From SZUA-442 sp963759175 (GTDB taxonomy: Bacteria > Actinomycetota > Acidimicrobiia > Spongiisociales > UBA5794), in contig CAVWXP010000008.1 of assembly GCA_963759175.1 (NCBI GenBank), positions 1 to 64,000 on the forward strand: a stretch of DNA of 64,000 nt, given 5' to 3'. The notes under the pieces are model-generated. The model was given only the letters and a program-made list of their open reading frames with translations, ran no database searches and had not been told where the DNA came from. Of the stretch, positions 25,412 through 33,708 are shown in pieces (the stretch's first letter is position 1; each line of letters opens with the position of its first letter). Both the position numbers and the translations under genes were made by a program.

Positions 25412-26872
25412 CACCCGCGGCGGCAGCGACGTCAGGGGGAACCGGGCATCCACGTCTCGCTCACGGCGATCCATCGCCATCCGTGCCGCACCGACGGGTC
25501 CGCGGTCATGGCGACGGACGTTCGACGAGCGGTGCTCACATCGCCGTGGGTCTGGTGTTCCTCGTACGTTGCGAACACCACACCTCCCACTTGGCTCCTC
25601 ACGACGGCGTTTGCGATCCGGATGGCAACGGTGCGGCGACCGAAACCCGCCTCCACGAGCTCGACGATCTCGGAGCGGTTCCGGATCGTGGCATCGGGAC
25701 CGATGATGTAGAACCCGGGTCCGAGGGTGGAGGTGAACTCGTCGAGGTTGCGTGACGGGTCGCCGGCGAACCACCCCACGAAGAAGTCGTGGAGCCGCTC
25801 GATCTCTGCGACCACATCGCCTTCGGAGCTGATCACGCCAGTGGTAGACCGGAGATGTCGGAGGGTCCGGCGGCACGAGGAAACCACGTTCGGTGAGGAT
25901 GAAGAGCCAGATGAGCGCTGGCACGGCAAGCACGGCCGAGGCTCCAAAGGCGATGAGAAGGCTCCATAGGACGGCCGCGGATGCAGCGCCTTCCTCGATG
26001 GTCAGGACGTCGGGCAGCAGCCATGGGTACTGGCCGATACCCCAGCCCCAGATGATTGCAGCTGTCGCCACCACGGCGAGGACACGCGAGAGATGCTGGC
26101 GTCGCCACCACACAGCCATGAGCGAACCTGCCCCCGCTACGGCAGACAGACCTACCACCGCGATGCCTGCAGGCGACATCAACCCGTCATGCAGTGTCGG
26201 GTCATCGACGCTGATCACCGCGATTCCGCCGAGGGCGATCAATCCGGCCAAGGCACCCGATCCCATGGCTCGGTTGCGGAAATAGGAGGCGAGGTCGTCC
26301 CGGCCAGCCCGTGCCGCATCCCGTGACACCAGGACAGCAGCGAGATACGCACAGGTGACGACGGCCAGAAGGGCCCCAAGTCCTGAGGTGGGGTTGAGCC
26401 ACGAGGTCCACGGGTCGCCCGCTGCATTGCCCAGGGGAACCCGTCCCGACGCCACTCCGCCCGCGACCGCACCGAGGAACATCGGCGTCACGAACGATGA
26501 TGCTGCGAACAGCGCCCCCATGACGCGTCGTTTCGACAGGGTCGGCGCCCATTTGCGGAAGGCGAATGCCGAACCGCGCATGATGATGCCGAATCCAGCA
26601 ACCATCATCGGGATGTACATTGTCGTCATGATCGACACGAACGCAGTCGGAAAGGCCGTCCACAGGTAGACCAACACGAAGATCAGCCAGACGTGGTTCG
26701 CTTCCCACACAGGGCCTATCGATCGCTCCAGCTGGGAGCGAACATCGGACCCGTCGTGAGCGCTCCCCGCGAACAGGTCCCAGATTCCCGCACCGAAGTC
26801 AGCCCCACCGAAGAGCGCATACGCAGTGACCCCAACCCAGATGATCGCAACAACGACCTCGGCGAGGGTCAT
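25238..26872 (-). CDS. cydB: Cytochrome bd oxidase subunit II, 3' end disturbed
   Basis: Starts at ATG 26872, overlapping the cydA-fragment stop (ATGA). MTLAEVVVAIIWVGVTAYAL, FGGADFGAGIWDLFAG and NHVWLIFVLVYLWTAFPTAF are diagnostic of CydB. About eight to nine transmembrane helices follow, to ALIWLFILTERGFLVPP. Recognisable sequence stops near 25850. The frame then stays open to 25238 only as out-of-frame reading of the SnoaL-like gene and of the opposite strand. The natural stop therefore appears lost through an indel or small deletion. Its partner cydA lacks the N-terminal part. Confidence 0.75.
   Translation of the reverse strand: MTLAEVVVAIIWVGVTAYALFGGADFGAGIWDLFAGSAHDGSDVRSQLERSIGPVWEANHVWLIFVLVYLWTAFPTAFVSIMTTMYIPMMVAGFGIIMRGSAFAFRKWAPTLSKRRVMGALFAASSFVTPMFLGAVAGGVASGRVPLGNAAGDPWTSWLNPTSGLGALLAVVTCAYLAAVLVSRDAARAGRDDLASYFRNRAMGSGALAGLIALGGIAVISVDDPTLHDGLMSPAGIAVVGLSAVAGAGSLMAVWWRRQHLSRVLAVVATAAIIWGWGIGQYPWLLPDVLTIEEGAASAAVLWSLLIAFGASAVLAVPALIWLFILTERGFLVPPDPPTSPVYHWRDQLRRRCGRRDRAAPRLLRGVVRRRPVTQPRRVHLHPRTRVLHHRSRCHDPEPLRDRRARGGGFRSPHRCHPDRKRRREEPSGRCGVRNVRGTPDPRRCEHRSSNVRRHDRGPVGAARMAMDRRERDVDARFPLTSLPPRVSGVDVLEEVVEHVGGRVLGRSLGGEPAHRDGIVTRRHEHGFDLTVLLDLGHTDVGDQ
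25432..25836 (-). CDS. SnoaL/DUF4440-like protein
   Basis: 134 residues from GTG 25836 (VISSEGDVVAEIERLHDFFV). It has NTF2-fold character: WFAGDPSRNLDEFTSTLGPG, FYIIGPDATIRNRSEIVELV, then alternating beta strands ending WRWIAVSETWMPGSP. Members act as small-molecule isomerase or binding domains; the ligand is unknown. It overlaps entirely with the over-extended reading frame of cydB, and the protein character here belongs to this frame. Confidence 0.7.
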   Translation of the reverse strand: MISSEGDVVAEIERLHDFFVGWFAGDPSRNLDEFTSTLGPGFYIIGPDATIRNRSEIVELVEAGFGRRTVAIRIANAVVRSQVGGVVFATYEEHQTHGDVSTARRTSVAMTADPSVRHGWRWIAVSETWMPGSP

Positions 26873-27378
26873 GCATCCACCTTGGGGGGCCCGTACGGCG
26901 TCGGCACGTCCTCGCCAGCACGCATTCTTCGCGCAATGATCCGCAAGACGGCAATCGTCAGGAACGTCAGCACGATGTAGAGGGCACTGATGGTCACGGC
27001 CGAAGCCACGACTCCCGTCGACGCTGACACCGCTCCAACGGTTCGCACCTGCTGCCAGACGATCCATGGCTGGCGACCGACCTCTGTCGTGACCCAACCA
27101 GCCTCCATGGCAACGATGGCAGCTCCACCCGCTGCGACGGCCGCCCACCAGAACACTCGCTGCTCGGGTGGCGCACGGCGTCTCCACCACGACCATGCAA
27201 ACCACGCAGCCAGCACGAGAAGCGCCGACCCGATGCCGACCATGATCTGGAATGACCAATGCACGACGTTGACCGGCGGCAGGTCAGCCGCATCGACCGC
27301 ATCGAATCCAGGGACCTCGGCGTTCACGTCGCGTGCGGCAAGGAACGAGGCGAGTCCCGGGATCTCGATGGCTCCCAC
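26869..27378 (-). pseudogene. cydA: Cytochrome bd oxidase subunit I, C-terminal third only
   Basis: 170 codons from a possible GTG at 27378, matching the end of CydA: AIEIPGLASFLAARDVNAEV, NVVHWSFQIMVGIGSALLVL (the heme-ligand Met region), GWVTTEVGRQPWIVWQQVRT. A full CydA is about 440-520 residues with the heme and quinone ligands mainly in the missing N-terminal part. The sequence upstream is a CDGSH/ferredoxin gene, so a deletion has joined the two. GAGGAGG lies just before the GTG, so the fragment may still be translated with cydB, but it could not form a working oxidase. Confidence 0.75.
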
Positions 27379-27826
27379 GACCCTCCTCGTCGGGCCTCGG
27401 GGCCCGTGGGTTGTCGGTGAAGCCTGCCTCGCGGTGCGACAGATCACAGAACGGTTGGTTGCCGCTCGCCCCGCACCGACACAGCGCCGCGCGTGGGCTC
27501 GCCGTGAATGCGTTGCCATCACGATCGGTCACCTCGATGGCGCCGCGCACCATGAGCGGACCGTTGGGCCACGGGACGATCGTCGTCGGGACGTCCGGCA
27601 CCTCACCCCGGGCCCCGTCGAGCCGCTCGTAGCGCAGCGCACCCGACGGACACGACTCGATGGCCGCCACGACGGTCGCTGTCTCAGCCGCTTCCAGGTC
27701 GACCCATGGTCGCCGTCGCGTGTCAAAGGCTCCGTTGCCCTTGCGCAAGCAGATACCACTGTGGATGCAGAGGCTCGAGTCCCAGAGGACCCTGATCGCG
27801 TCGGATTCGTAGGTCCGGTGTGCCAC
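27284..27826 (-). CDS. (4Fe-4S)/CDGSH-type iron-sulfur protein, 3' end fused by deletion
   Basis: The N-terminal domain is a divergent mono-cluster ferredoxin: DSSLCIHSGICLRKGNGAFD, then PWVDLEAAETATVVAAIESC and PSGALRYE. A CDGSH-type domain follows (CRCGASGNQPFCDLSHREAG), with Leu replacing the Gly of CDGSH. This two-domain layout is common in bacteria and implies redox or Fe-S transfer. After about residue 145 the frame runs into cydA sequence out of frame (to 27284), so the natural C-terminus is probably around 27390. The gene starts 11 bp downstream of the GH13 stop. Confidence 0.75.
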   Translation of the reverse strand: MAHRTYESDAIRVLWDSSLCIHSGICLRKGNGAFDTRRRPWVDLEAAETATVVAAIESCPSGALRYERLDGARGEVPDVPTTIVPWPNGPLMVRGAIEVTDRDGNAFTASPRAALCRCGASGNQPFCDLSHREAGFTDNPRAPRPDEEGRGSHRDPGTRLVPCRTRRERRGPWIRCGRCG

Positions 27827-27836
27827 GGCCGGAACC

Positions 27837-29504
27837 CTACTCCGCGCGTCGCTCGGTGCGAGCGGCGCCTAGACGAGGATCCACGCCGAACAGTCCGTCG
27901 CGAGCTTGCCATCGGTGATGCGGTCCACTTGCCACCAATACCTCGCCGGCCGGGAGGGGTACCTCTGACGTTGACATGTTGACGACACATGCCACACCCG
28001 ATCCCCTGCGGAAAGCGACGACGCCAGCGCCAAGATCCAGCCACTCGAGATCCTCGTCGTTCATCATGTGGAGCCGACGTAGTTCGAGTGCCCGCCGGTA
28101 CAGGTCCAGGGTGGACGATGGATCGGTGTTCGATGCGGCGGCGAATGCGCCCCATCCCGGGGGTTGCGGCAACCATGGTTCCACCGAGCCGAACCCCGCC
28201 GAGGGTCCGTCATCAGACCACGGGATGGGCACCCGACATCCATCGCGGCCCTTCTCCGTGTGTCCCGACCGTGTCCATACGGGATCGTCGAGTACCTCGA
28301 CCGGGAGGTCATACACCTCGGGTAGCCCGAGCTCCTCCCCCTGATACATATAGGTCGAACCGGGAAGGGCGAGCATCAGCAGCGTTGCGGCTCGGGCGCG
28401 GCGCAGACCGAGGGCGTCGTCGACCTCGTCGCGGTCCCCGTCGAGGAGCCACGTCTTCGAACGGGTTCCGGGCGGAAGGGCGTATCGGGTTGCATGGCGC
28501 ACGACGTCATGGTTCGAGAGCACCCAGGTCGGAACCGCACCCACGGATGCGGCACCTTCGATCGATGTCACGATGGCGTGGCGCATCTGGGCGGCGTCCC
28601 AATCGGCTTCGAGGAAGTCGAAGTCGAACACCTGGTGGAACTCATCGGCCCGCAGGTACCGCGCAAGTCGGTCCCAGTTCGCCACCCATGCCTCAGCGAC
28701 CATGACCGTGTCGGGATACTCATCGAGCACGGTTCGCCATCCCCTGATGATGTCGTGGACGTCGTCGCGGTCCCAATGGGGATGTGCTCCGCGTGCGAGG
28801 ACACGGTCCTGATCGGTCTCGTCGGCATCGTCTGCGTCATGGTCGATGTCGGGGAAGCTCTGGTCTTTTGCGAGACCATGGGCGACATCGACCCTGAAAC
28901 CACATGCGCCGAGATCGAGCCAGAACCGGAGGATGTCGTGGAACGCCTCCCGCACCCTCGGGTTCTCCCAGTTCAGGTCGGGTTGGCTGGGGTCGAACAG
29001 ATGGAGGTACCACTGGCCATCGGGAACCCGCGTCCACGTCGACCCACCGAAGACGCTTCGCCAATTGTTCGGGGGTAGTTCTCCGTCGGGGCCCCTGCCG
29101 TCGCGGAAGATGTAACGATCGCGTTCCGGCGAGCCCGGCGGCGCCGCAAGGGCTTCGCCGAACCAGCGGTGGGCTGATGACGTGTGGTTGGGAACCAGGT
29201 CGACCATCACCTTGATGCCGTGGTCCCCGGCCTCGGCGATCAGCGCCTTCGCCTCGTCGAGGGTCCCGTAGAGGGGGTTGATGTCGACGTAGTCCGCCAC
29301 GTCGTAGCCGCCGTCGTTGAGCGGGGACGGATACCACGGGTTGACCCAGATCGCATCGACCGATAGTGACGCCAGGTAGGGCAATCGTGACCGGATACCT
29401 GCGATATCGCCCGTTCCGTCACCGTTCCCATCGGCGAATGACCGGATGTAGACCTGGTAGAAGGCGCCGCGTCGCCACCACGGAACGGGGATCTGGGAAT
29501 GCAT
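27837..29504 (-). CDS. GH13 alpha-glucosidase
   Basis: 555 residues from ATG 29504 (MHSQIPVPWWRRGAFYQVYI). The four GH13 regions are present in order: region I VMVDLVPNHTS, region II GFRVDVAHGLAKD (nucleophile Asp), region III VAEAWV (acid/base Glu), region IV VLSNHDVVRH. ELGLPEV and the C-terminal beta domain follow. It resembles oligo-1,6-glucosidase/alpha-glucosidase enzymes cleaving maltose- or isomaltose-type sugars in the cytoplasm (no signal peptide). A longer upstream reading exists but overlaps the divergent gene at 29562 and is rejected. 57 bp separate the two starts. Confidence 0.92.
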   Translation of the reverse strand: MHSQIPVPWWRRGAFYQVYIRSFADGNGDGTGDIAGIRSRLPYLASLSVDAIWVNPWYPSPLNDGGYDVADYVDINPLYGTLDEAKALIAEAGDHGIKVMVDLVPNHTSSAHRWFGEALAAPPGSPERDRYIFRDGRGPDGELPPNNWRSVFGGSTWTRVPDGQWYLHLFDPSQPDLNWENPRVREAFHDILRFWLDLGACGFRVDVAHGLAKDQSFPDIDHDADDADETDQDRVLARGAHPHWDRDDVHDIIRGWRTVLDEYPDTVMVAEAWVANWDRLARYLRADEFHQVFDFDFLEADWDAAQMRHAIVTSIEGAASVGAVPTWVLSNHDVVRHATRYALPPGTRSKTWLLDGDRDEVDDALGLRRARAATLLMLALPGSTYMYQGEELGLPEVYDLPVEVLDDPVWTRSGHTEKGRDGCRVPIPWSDDGPSAGFGSVEPWLPQPPGWGAFAAASNTDPSSTLDLYRRALELRRLHMMNDEDLEWLDLGAGVVAFRRGSGVACVVNMSTSEVPLPAGEVLVASGPHHRWQARDGLFGVDPRLGAARTERRAE

Positions 29505-29561
29505 GGCGACAGTATGCACGGTTCCGGTTCCTTCGTCGGCACCGAGCGATACTGTTCCGGG

Positions 29562-31487
29562 ATGCGCAAGCGCCTTGCATTCACGGTAGGCATGGCCGTC
29601 ATCGGCGCGTTGATCGTGATGTCCCCGGCCCTGGCGACCGGGGGCGAGGGTGAGGCGTGGCCTTCGTTCACGGAATCGAGCGCATGCGGCGCCCAGAGGA
29701 TCAGCACCCCCCACGCCGAACGTACGGGGGGCCTGTCGACCGACACGATCCTGCGTGGTGAATTCGGTGCCTATTTCGGCCGCACCGTCGCCGATGTCTT
29801 CTCCTCCAGGGTGCTGTGGCCTGTCCCTGGTTCGACCGAGGTCCTGGCGGTGCATGCTGCGATGGTCCCGGCCCTCGACGAGGCAGCGCGCTCGCTCGAA
29901 GAGGCGTTCGCTCGCGGCGACCAGTACGAGATCGACAATCGATCGACCTTCTCGACGGCAGCACGCACGATCGGCGGCAGCCTTCGCATCTCGCGTCACA
30001 CCTACGGCATCGCATTCGATGTGAACGCTTCCACCAATCCGTTCCGTGGGGACAACCGATTGGTGAGCGACCTGCCATCGTGGTGGATCGACCCGTTCCT
30101 CGATGCCGGGTTCTGCTGGGGTGGCTTGTGGATCGGCAAGAAGGATGCCATGCACTTCGCATGGCAGGGTCCCGCGTTCAGCGGATACGAGAGCATTCCC
30201 CTCCCCGCTCCCCCGCTCACGGATACGGCTCGCTTCACGACGCCTGACGTCACCCAGCTCGTCGTGCCTCGCTCTGGCTCCGACGTCGTTGCCACCGTTC
30301 TCGCCGATGCCCAGGGCAATGGCGCCATCGACGTCGTCCGTATCGAGGTCGACGGCGACGACGTGATCCTCGACACCTCCGTGGCTTCGCGCCGCCACAA
30401 CGCATGCTCGGCGCGTCGGTCGATCGTGAGCGGCCTCGGCGCCGAGGCCGCTGGTGCCCACACGATCGGGATGGGAGATTGGGATGGAAGGGGCGGTCAG
30501 GACCTCTGGCTCGTCAGCGACAAGGACGGGATTCTGCGCCTCACGGTTCGGTGGGCGTTCGGTGGCTACGCGGCGGAGACGACGACCAACACGGCCGTTC
30601 CGACGCCCTCACCCTCGGCTTGGATCTCGACTGCCGACTTCGATGTCGATGGCAGCCTCGACCTGGTCGTCGCCGATCGCGGGACGGTCACGGTGTGGTC
30701 GGTTGATCCCGATTCCGGTGCCACATCGATCCTCGATGAGTTCGCCGATCCGTTCCCCGGAGCCGACGAGCGATTCATCGGGGATCAGGATCTCGACAAC
30801 CTCCCGGACCTGTGGGCCATAGAAGACGGTGCCGTCACCACGGCACGGGCAGCTGACGGCTACATCGCTTCGGGACTGACACAGCAACCGACCTCGCTGG
30901 GCACCAACTTCGAGGACGTGGTCGCTGCTGACTACGACGGCGACGGACGCGCCGATCTGATCAGCTTCGATGGGACCATGAAGCGGGTGTGGCTCGGCAA
31001 CACCCGGCTCCCGGACGACCTTCCCCTCGACGTGTGGTTCGTCTACGAGGAACCCGAATGCGAGGAGGGCGAGCCGACGTGGGACCGCGAGGAGCTGCGC
31101 TTCTCCACCAGTGGCTGGGTGGCTGAGGGCTCGTATGGGTGGAGGACGTGGAACGGTCTCCCCACCACGTGCGACCCCGAGGACGAGGGCTGTGCTGTCG
31201 GACCCGTCACGGCACGATCCTTCGCCGAGTTCCTGGCCTGGATCGATGGTCTGACGCCTGCGACCGAGGATGTGTCTCTCGCAGCTCCGCGTGCCGTGAC
31301 GATGGCCGGATACCGGTTGCCGTGCGCCCTCGACGACCGAGCGTGCTGGGATCGACCGATGGAACGAGCTGATGTCGCGGCCTACTTCGGGGTCTTCATG
31401 GCGGATCGTCGTGGCGACACCCCCTCACCGCACCGATGGGTCTTCGCGGTGCCGCCAGCGGATGTGACGATCCTCATTCCCGAATGA
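29562..31487 (+). CDS. Secreted VanY-like peptidase with VCBS/FG-GAP repeats
   Basis: 641 residues from ATG 29562, with signal peptide LAFTVGMAVIGALIVMSPALA. Residues about 140-205 carry a D-Ala-D-Ala carboxypeptidase (VanY/MEROPS M15) signature: SRHTYGIAFDVNASTNP, FLDAGFCWGGLWIGKKDAMH. The middle region has FG-GAP/VCBS-type calcium-repeat motifs (MGDWDGRGGQDLWLV, ADFDVDGSLDLVV, AADYDGDGRADLISF). The C-terminus is Cys-rich. It is probably extracellular and acts on peptidoglycan or cell-surface polymer. Fusion of M15 with a beta-propeller is unusual. Confidence 0.8.
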   Translation: MRKRLAFTVGMAVIGALIVMSPALATGGEGEAWPSFTESSACGAQRISTPHAERTGGLSTDTILRGEFGAYFGRTVADVFSSRVLWPVPGSTEVLAVHAAMVPALDEAARSLEEAFARGDQYEIDNRSTFSTAARTIGGSLRISRHTYGIAFDVNASTNPFRGDNRLVSDLPSWWIDPFLDAGFCWGGLWIGKKDAMHFAWQGPAFSGYESIPLPAPPLTDTARFTTPDVTQLVVPRSGSDVVATVLADAQGNGAIDVVRIEVDGDDVILDTSVASRRHNACSARRSIVSGLGAEAAGAHTIGMGDWDGRGGQDLWLVSDKDGILRLTVRWAFGGYAAETTTNTAVPTPSPSAWISTADFDVDGSLDLVVADRGTVTVWSVDPDSGATSILDEFADPFPGADERFIGDQDLDNLPDLWAIEDGAVTTARAADGYIASGLTQQPTSLGTNFEDVVAADYDGDGRADLISFDGTMKRVWLGNTRLPDDLPLDVWFVYEEPECEEGEPTWDREELRFSTSGWVAEGSYGWRTWNGLPTTCDPEDEGCAVGPVTARSFAEFLAWIDGLTPATEDVSLAAPRAVTMAGYRLPCALDDRACWDRPMERADVAAYFGVFMADRRGDTPSPHRWVFAVPPADVTILIPE

Positions 31488-31524
31488 TGTGGTCACCGCG
31501 GCGGTGGCGTGGGACACTGGACCA

Positions 31525-31728
31525 ATGAGCGAGAGGCCAACCTACCGCCCCGGCGAGCAGCCCTATGACCGGTTGAATGGCATCCGGATCGGCGCCCTCG
31601 CCGGCGGTATCGCCGGTGCGGTTCCTGCGGCGATCCTGCAGGGATGGTTCGCCCTCCTGATCGCTGTCGGCGCAGTGGTCGGCGCGGTGCTCGGTGGTCG
31701 GTGGGCAGCACGGGAACGCCCGGAATAG
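31525..31728 (+). CDS. Small glycine-zipper membrane protein
   Basis: 67 residues from ATG 31525. After a hydrophilic start (MSERPTYRPGEQPYDRLNG) come two Gly/Ala-rich hydrophobic helices (GALAGGIAGAVPAAILQGWF, LIAVGAVVGAVLGGRWAA). The glycine zipper suggests tight helix packing. No function assigned. Confidence 0.6.
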   Translation: MSERPTYRPGEQPYDRLNGIRIGALAGGIAGAVPAAILQGWFALLIAVGAVVGAVLGGRWAARERPE

Positions 31729-31783
31729 CTACCGTCGTCCTCGATGCCATCCCGGCCGTCGATCGCGATCCACGAGGGACAAG

Positions 31784-31915
31784 ATGAACATCCGAGAACG
31801 CCTCGAGCCGCTCCCACCGTGGGTCAGGTTCATCGCCATCAGTGCGATAGCGCTGTTCGCAGGCCTCGGATTGATGATCCTCTTCCTGCTGTTCGGCTTG
31901 ATGTTCACCGTGTGA
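31784..31915 (+). CDS. Single-helix membrane miniprotein, 43 residues
   Basis: ATG 31784 after GAGGGACAAG. MNIRERLEPLPPWVRF precedes one long hydrophobic helix (IAISAIALFAGLGLMILFLL). It ends 2 bp from the convergent gene at 31917. The layout is plausible for a real small protein, but there is no family match. Confidence 0.5.
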   Translation: MNIRERLEPLPPWVRFIAISAIALFAGLGLMILFLLFGLMFTV

Positions 31916-31916
31916 T

Positions 31917-32285
31917 TCAGGCCACCGTCCAGGTCCACGCGTACCAGATGATCAGCCCGTTGAAGACGAATCCGACGACGATCAGGAAGTTGTCGTAGAG
32001 GCCGTCGTAGGGCAGACCTGCGAGGTTGAACAGCACGAGCGCTGCTGCAGCGACGATGCTGACCCATCGGATCGATGGATACGCGAGGGTGAGGGACAGC
32101 ACCACCATGACGATCGGGATCAGCATCGTGAGCGCAGCCAGCATCCACATCCACTGCGTCGCAGGTTCGCCGTCGATCTCGCCAGGGGTGAAGTCCCCAG
32201 CGAAGATCCGTAGTACGTCCCCGAGCAGGTAGGTGAGCATGAGTGCCGTCCAGACACCGGCGAGGATGATTCTCACGGACTCCAC
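31917..32285 (-). CDS. Four-helix membrane protein, 122 residues
   Basis: Starts at GTG 32285 (VESVRIILAGVWTALMLTYL) behind GAAGGGAGA. Four transmembrane helices include LAALTMLIPIVMVVLSLTLA and NFLIVVGFVFNGLIIWYAW. It resembles small actinobacterial DUF6326-type proteins. It sits directly downstream of the oxidoreductase gene, same strand, 44 bp apart, so it is probably co-transcribed. Confidence 0.65.
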   Translation of the reverse strand: MESVRIILAGVWTALMLTYLLGDVLRIFAGDFTPGEIDGEPATQWMWMLAALTMLIPIVMVVLSLTLAYPSIRWVSIVAAAALVLFNLAGLPYDGLYDNFLIVVGFVFNGLIIWYAWTWTVA

Positions 32286-32328
32286 GGTTGATCGTCTCCC
32301 TTCGGGTCACATGGTGCCGACACCGTCG

Positions 32329-33301
32329 TCACATCGTGATGACGGTCGTTCCACGGTTGTGCCCTTCGCCGACATGGGTGACCGCATCGATGCCCGTCGT
32401 CCAGCGGGTAGGTCCGATCGATAACTGGCATCACTGCGCCGCTCTCGGCCAGATCCCTGAGCGTGGCGAGGTCATCCTCGTTCGCGACCGACAGGAACGG
32501 GCGCCCTTGTTGCTTGTGCACCACCGATGCGAACGCCGACTTCACGGGCGTTCCGAGTCCTCCGAACCATCCGGTGGGAGCGGGCGCACCGTTGGCGAGG
32601 AGCAGGCCGTCGGGGCGAAGCACCTGACGCATGGCCTTGAGCGAGTGTTGACCGACGTTGTCGAAGACCAGGTCGTACACCGGCTCACCTTGCGTGAAGT
32701 CCTCACTGGTGTAGTCGATGACGTGGTCGGCGCCGAGGGACCGGACCAGGTCGATCGCCCCCGTCGAACACACACCCGTCACCTCGGCGCCCATCGACTT
32801 GGCGATCTGCACCGCAAAGGTGCCCACGCCCCCCGATGCGCCGGTGATCAGGACGTGCTGCCCGGGCGTCAAGTTGCCGTGGGTACGCAACGCCTGGAGG
32901 GCCGTCATCGCTGACACGCCGACTGCCGCGGCCTGCTCGGATGTCAGGTTGCCGGGCTTGGGAACCAGCGACTCGGGCTTGGTGGAAGCGTATTCGGCGA
33001 ATGCACCCTTGCACGAACCGAACACCTCGTCTCCCGGTTCGAGAACGGTGACGTTCCTACCGACGGCCTCGACGGTCCCGGCGATATCGGTTCCGATGAC
33101 GCCGCTCGGGCCTCGCATCGTTCGGAACATGGGCCGCATGACCTTCGGGTAGCCACGGACTCCGTAGACGGCGCCGATGTTGATTCCCGCTGCTGCGACG
33201 CGGACGACGACGCCGTCGTCATCGAGCGTTGGTTCGTCGATGTGAGAAAGTTCGAGTGCCTCTTTCGGCGTACCGAACCCAACTTGGACGATTCCCCTCA
33301 T
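32329..33301 (-). CDS. NAD(P)-dependent quinone oxidoreductase-like protein, frameshift near the 3' end
   Basis: Medium-chain dehydrogenase/reductase without the catalytic zinc ligands: MRGIVQVGFGTPKEALELSH at the N-terminus, PGDEVFGSCKGAFAEYAST, and Rossmann motif LITGASGGVGTFAVQIAKS. All but the last ~20 residues are in one frame. The expected end (IDAVTHVGEGHNRGTTVITM, stop at 32329) is reached only after removing one base from the GGG/CCC run at 32393-32395. Otherwise the frame continues to 32273 without homology. The run suggests a sequencing indel. Confidence 0.82.
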
Positions 33302-33449
33302 GATGCTCCCTCGGCGGTCGCAGGAGATCTGAAGTCCTTGCGACGCATTGCGTGTGCGCCCTGTCGGCGCTCCCCCGATCCTACGCAGCGGGTCGATGAA
33401 ACCCTGGTCGGGCTCGCATTCGACCACTCGGGGGTCGTACGATCCGCCA

Positions 33450-33635
33450 ATGGACGATCAAGCACCATCAACCACCGAGTCCGATTCCGTCGAACCCGAC
33501 CAAGTTCCAGACGCCGTTGCCGTCGCCAACGACGAGCTCACGATCGCCCTGACTCCGCCGCAACTGGCGATCGTCGTGGCTGTACTCGCCATCATCGTCA
33601 TCTGGGTGGTCCGGCGGAGGCGCACAAAGGACTGA
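33450..33635 (+). CDS. Small single-pass membrane protein
   Basis: 61 residues from ATG 33450. The first 35 residues are acidic and disordered (MDDQAPSTTESDSVEPDQVP). One C-terminal transmembrane helix (LAIVVAVLAIIVIWVV) ends with RRRRTKD, a tail-anchor layout with a positive cytoplasmic end. No family was recognised. Confidence 0.55.
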   Translation: MDDQAPSTTESDSVEPDQVPDAVAVANDELTIALTPPQLAIVVAVLAIIVIWVVRRRRTKD

Positions 33636-33708
33636 TCATCGAAGTGGGACGAGCCGACCAGACGGGATGGGGACGCGCTCCCGAAGGTCCGGGGAACACA
33701 CCGGCCTC

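Noticed and set aside
25238..25840. The last ~200 codons of the long cydB frame
   Set aside because: Out-of-frame reading of the SnoaL-like gene and the opposite-strand oxygenase; no CydB character.
29505..30461. N-terminal extension of the GH13 frame
   Set aside because: Overlaps the opposite-strand secreted protein, is not GH13-like, and the GH13 fold begins at 29504.
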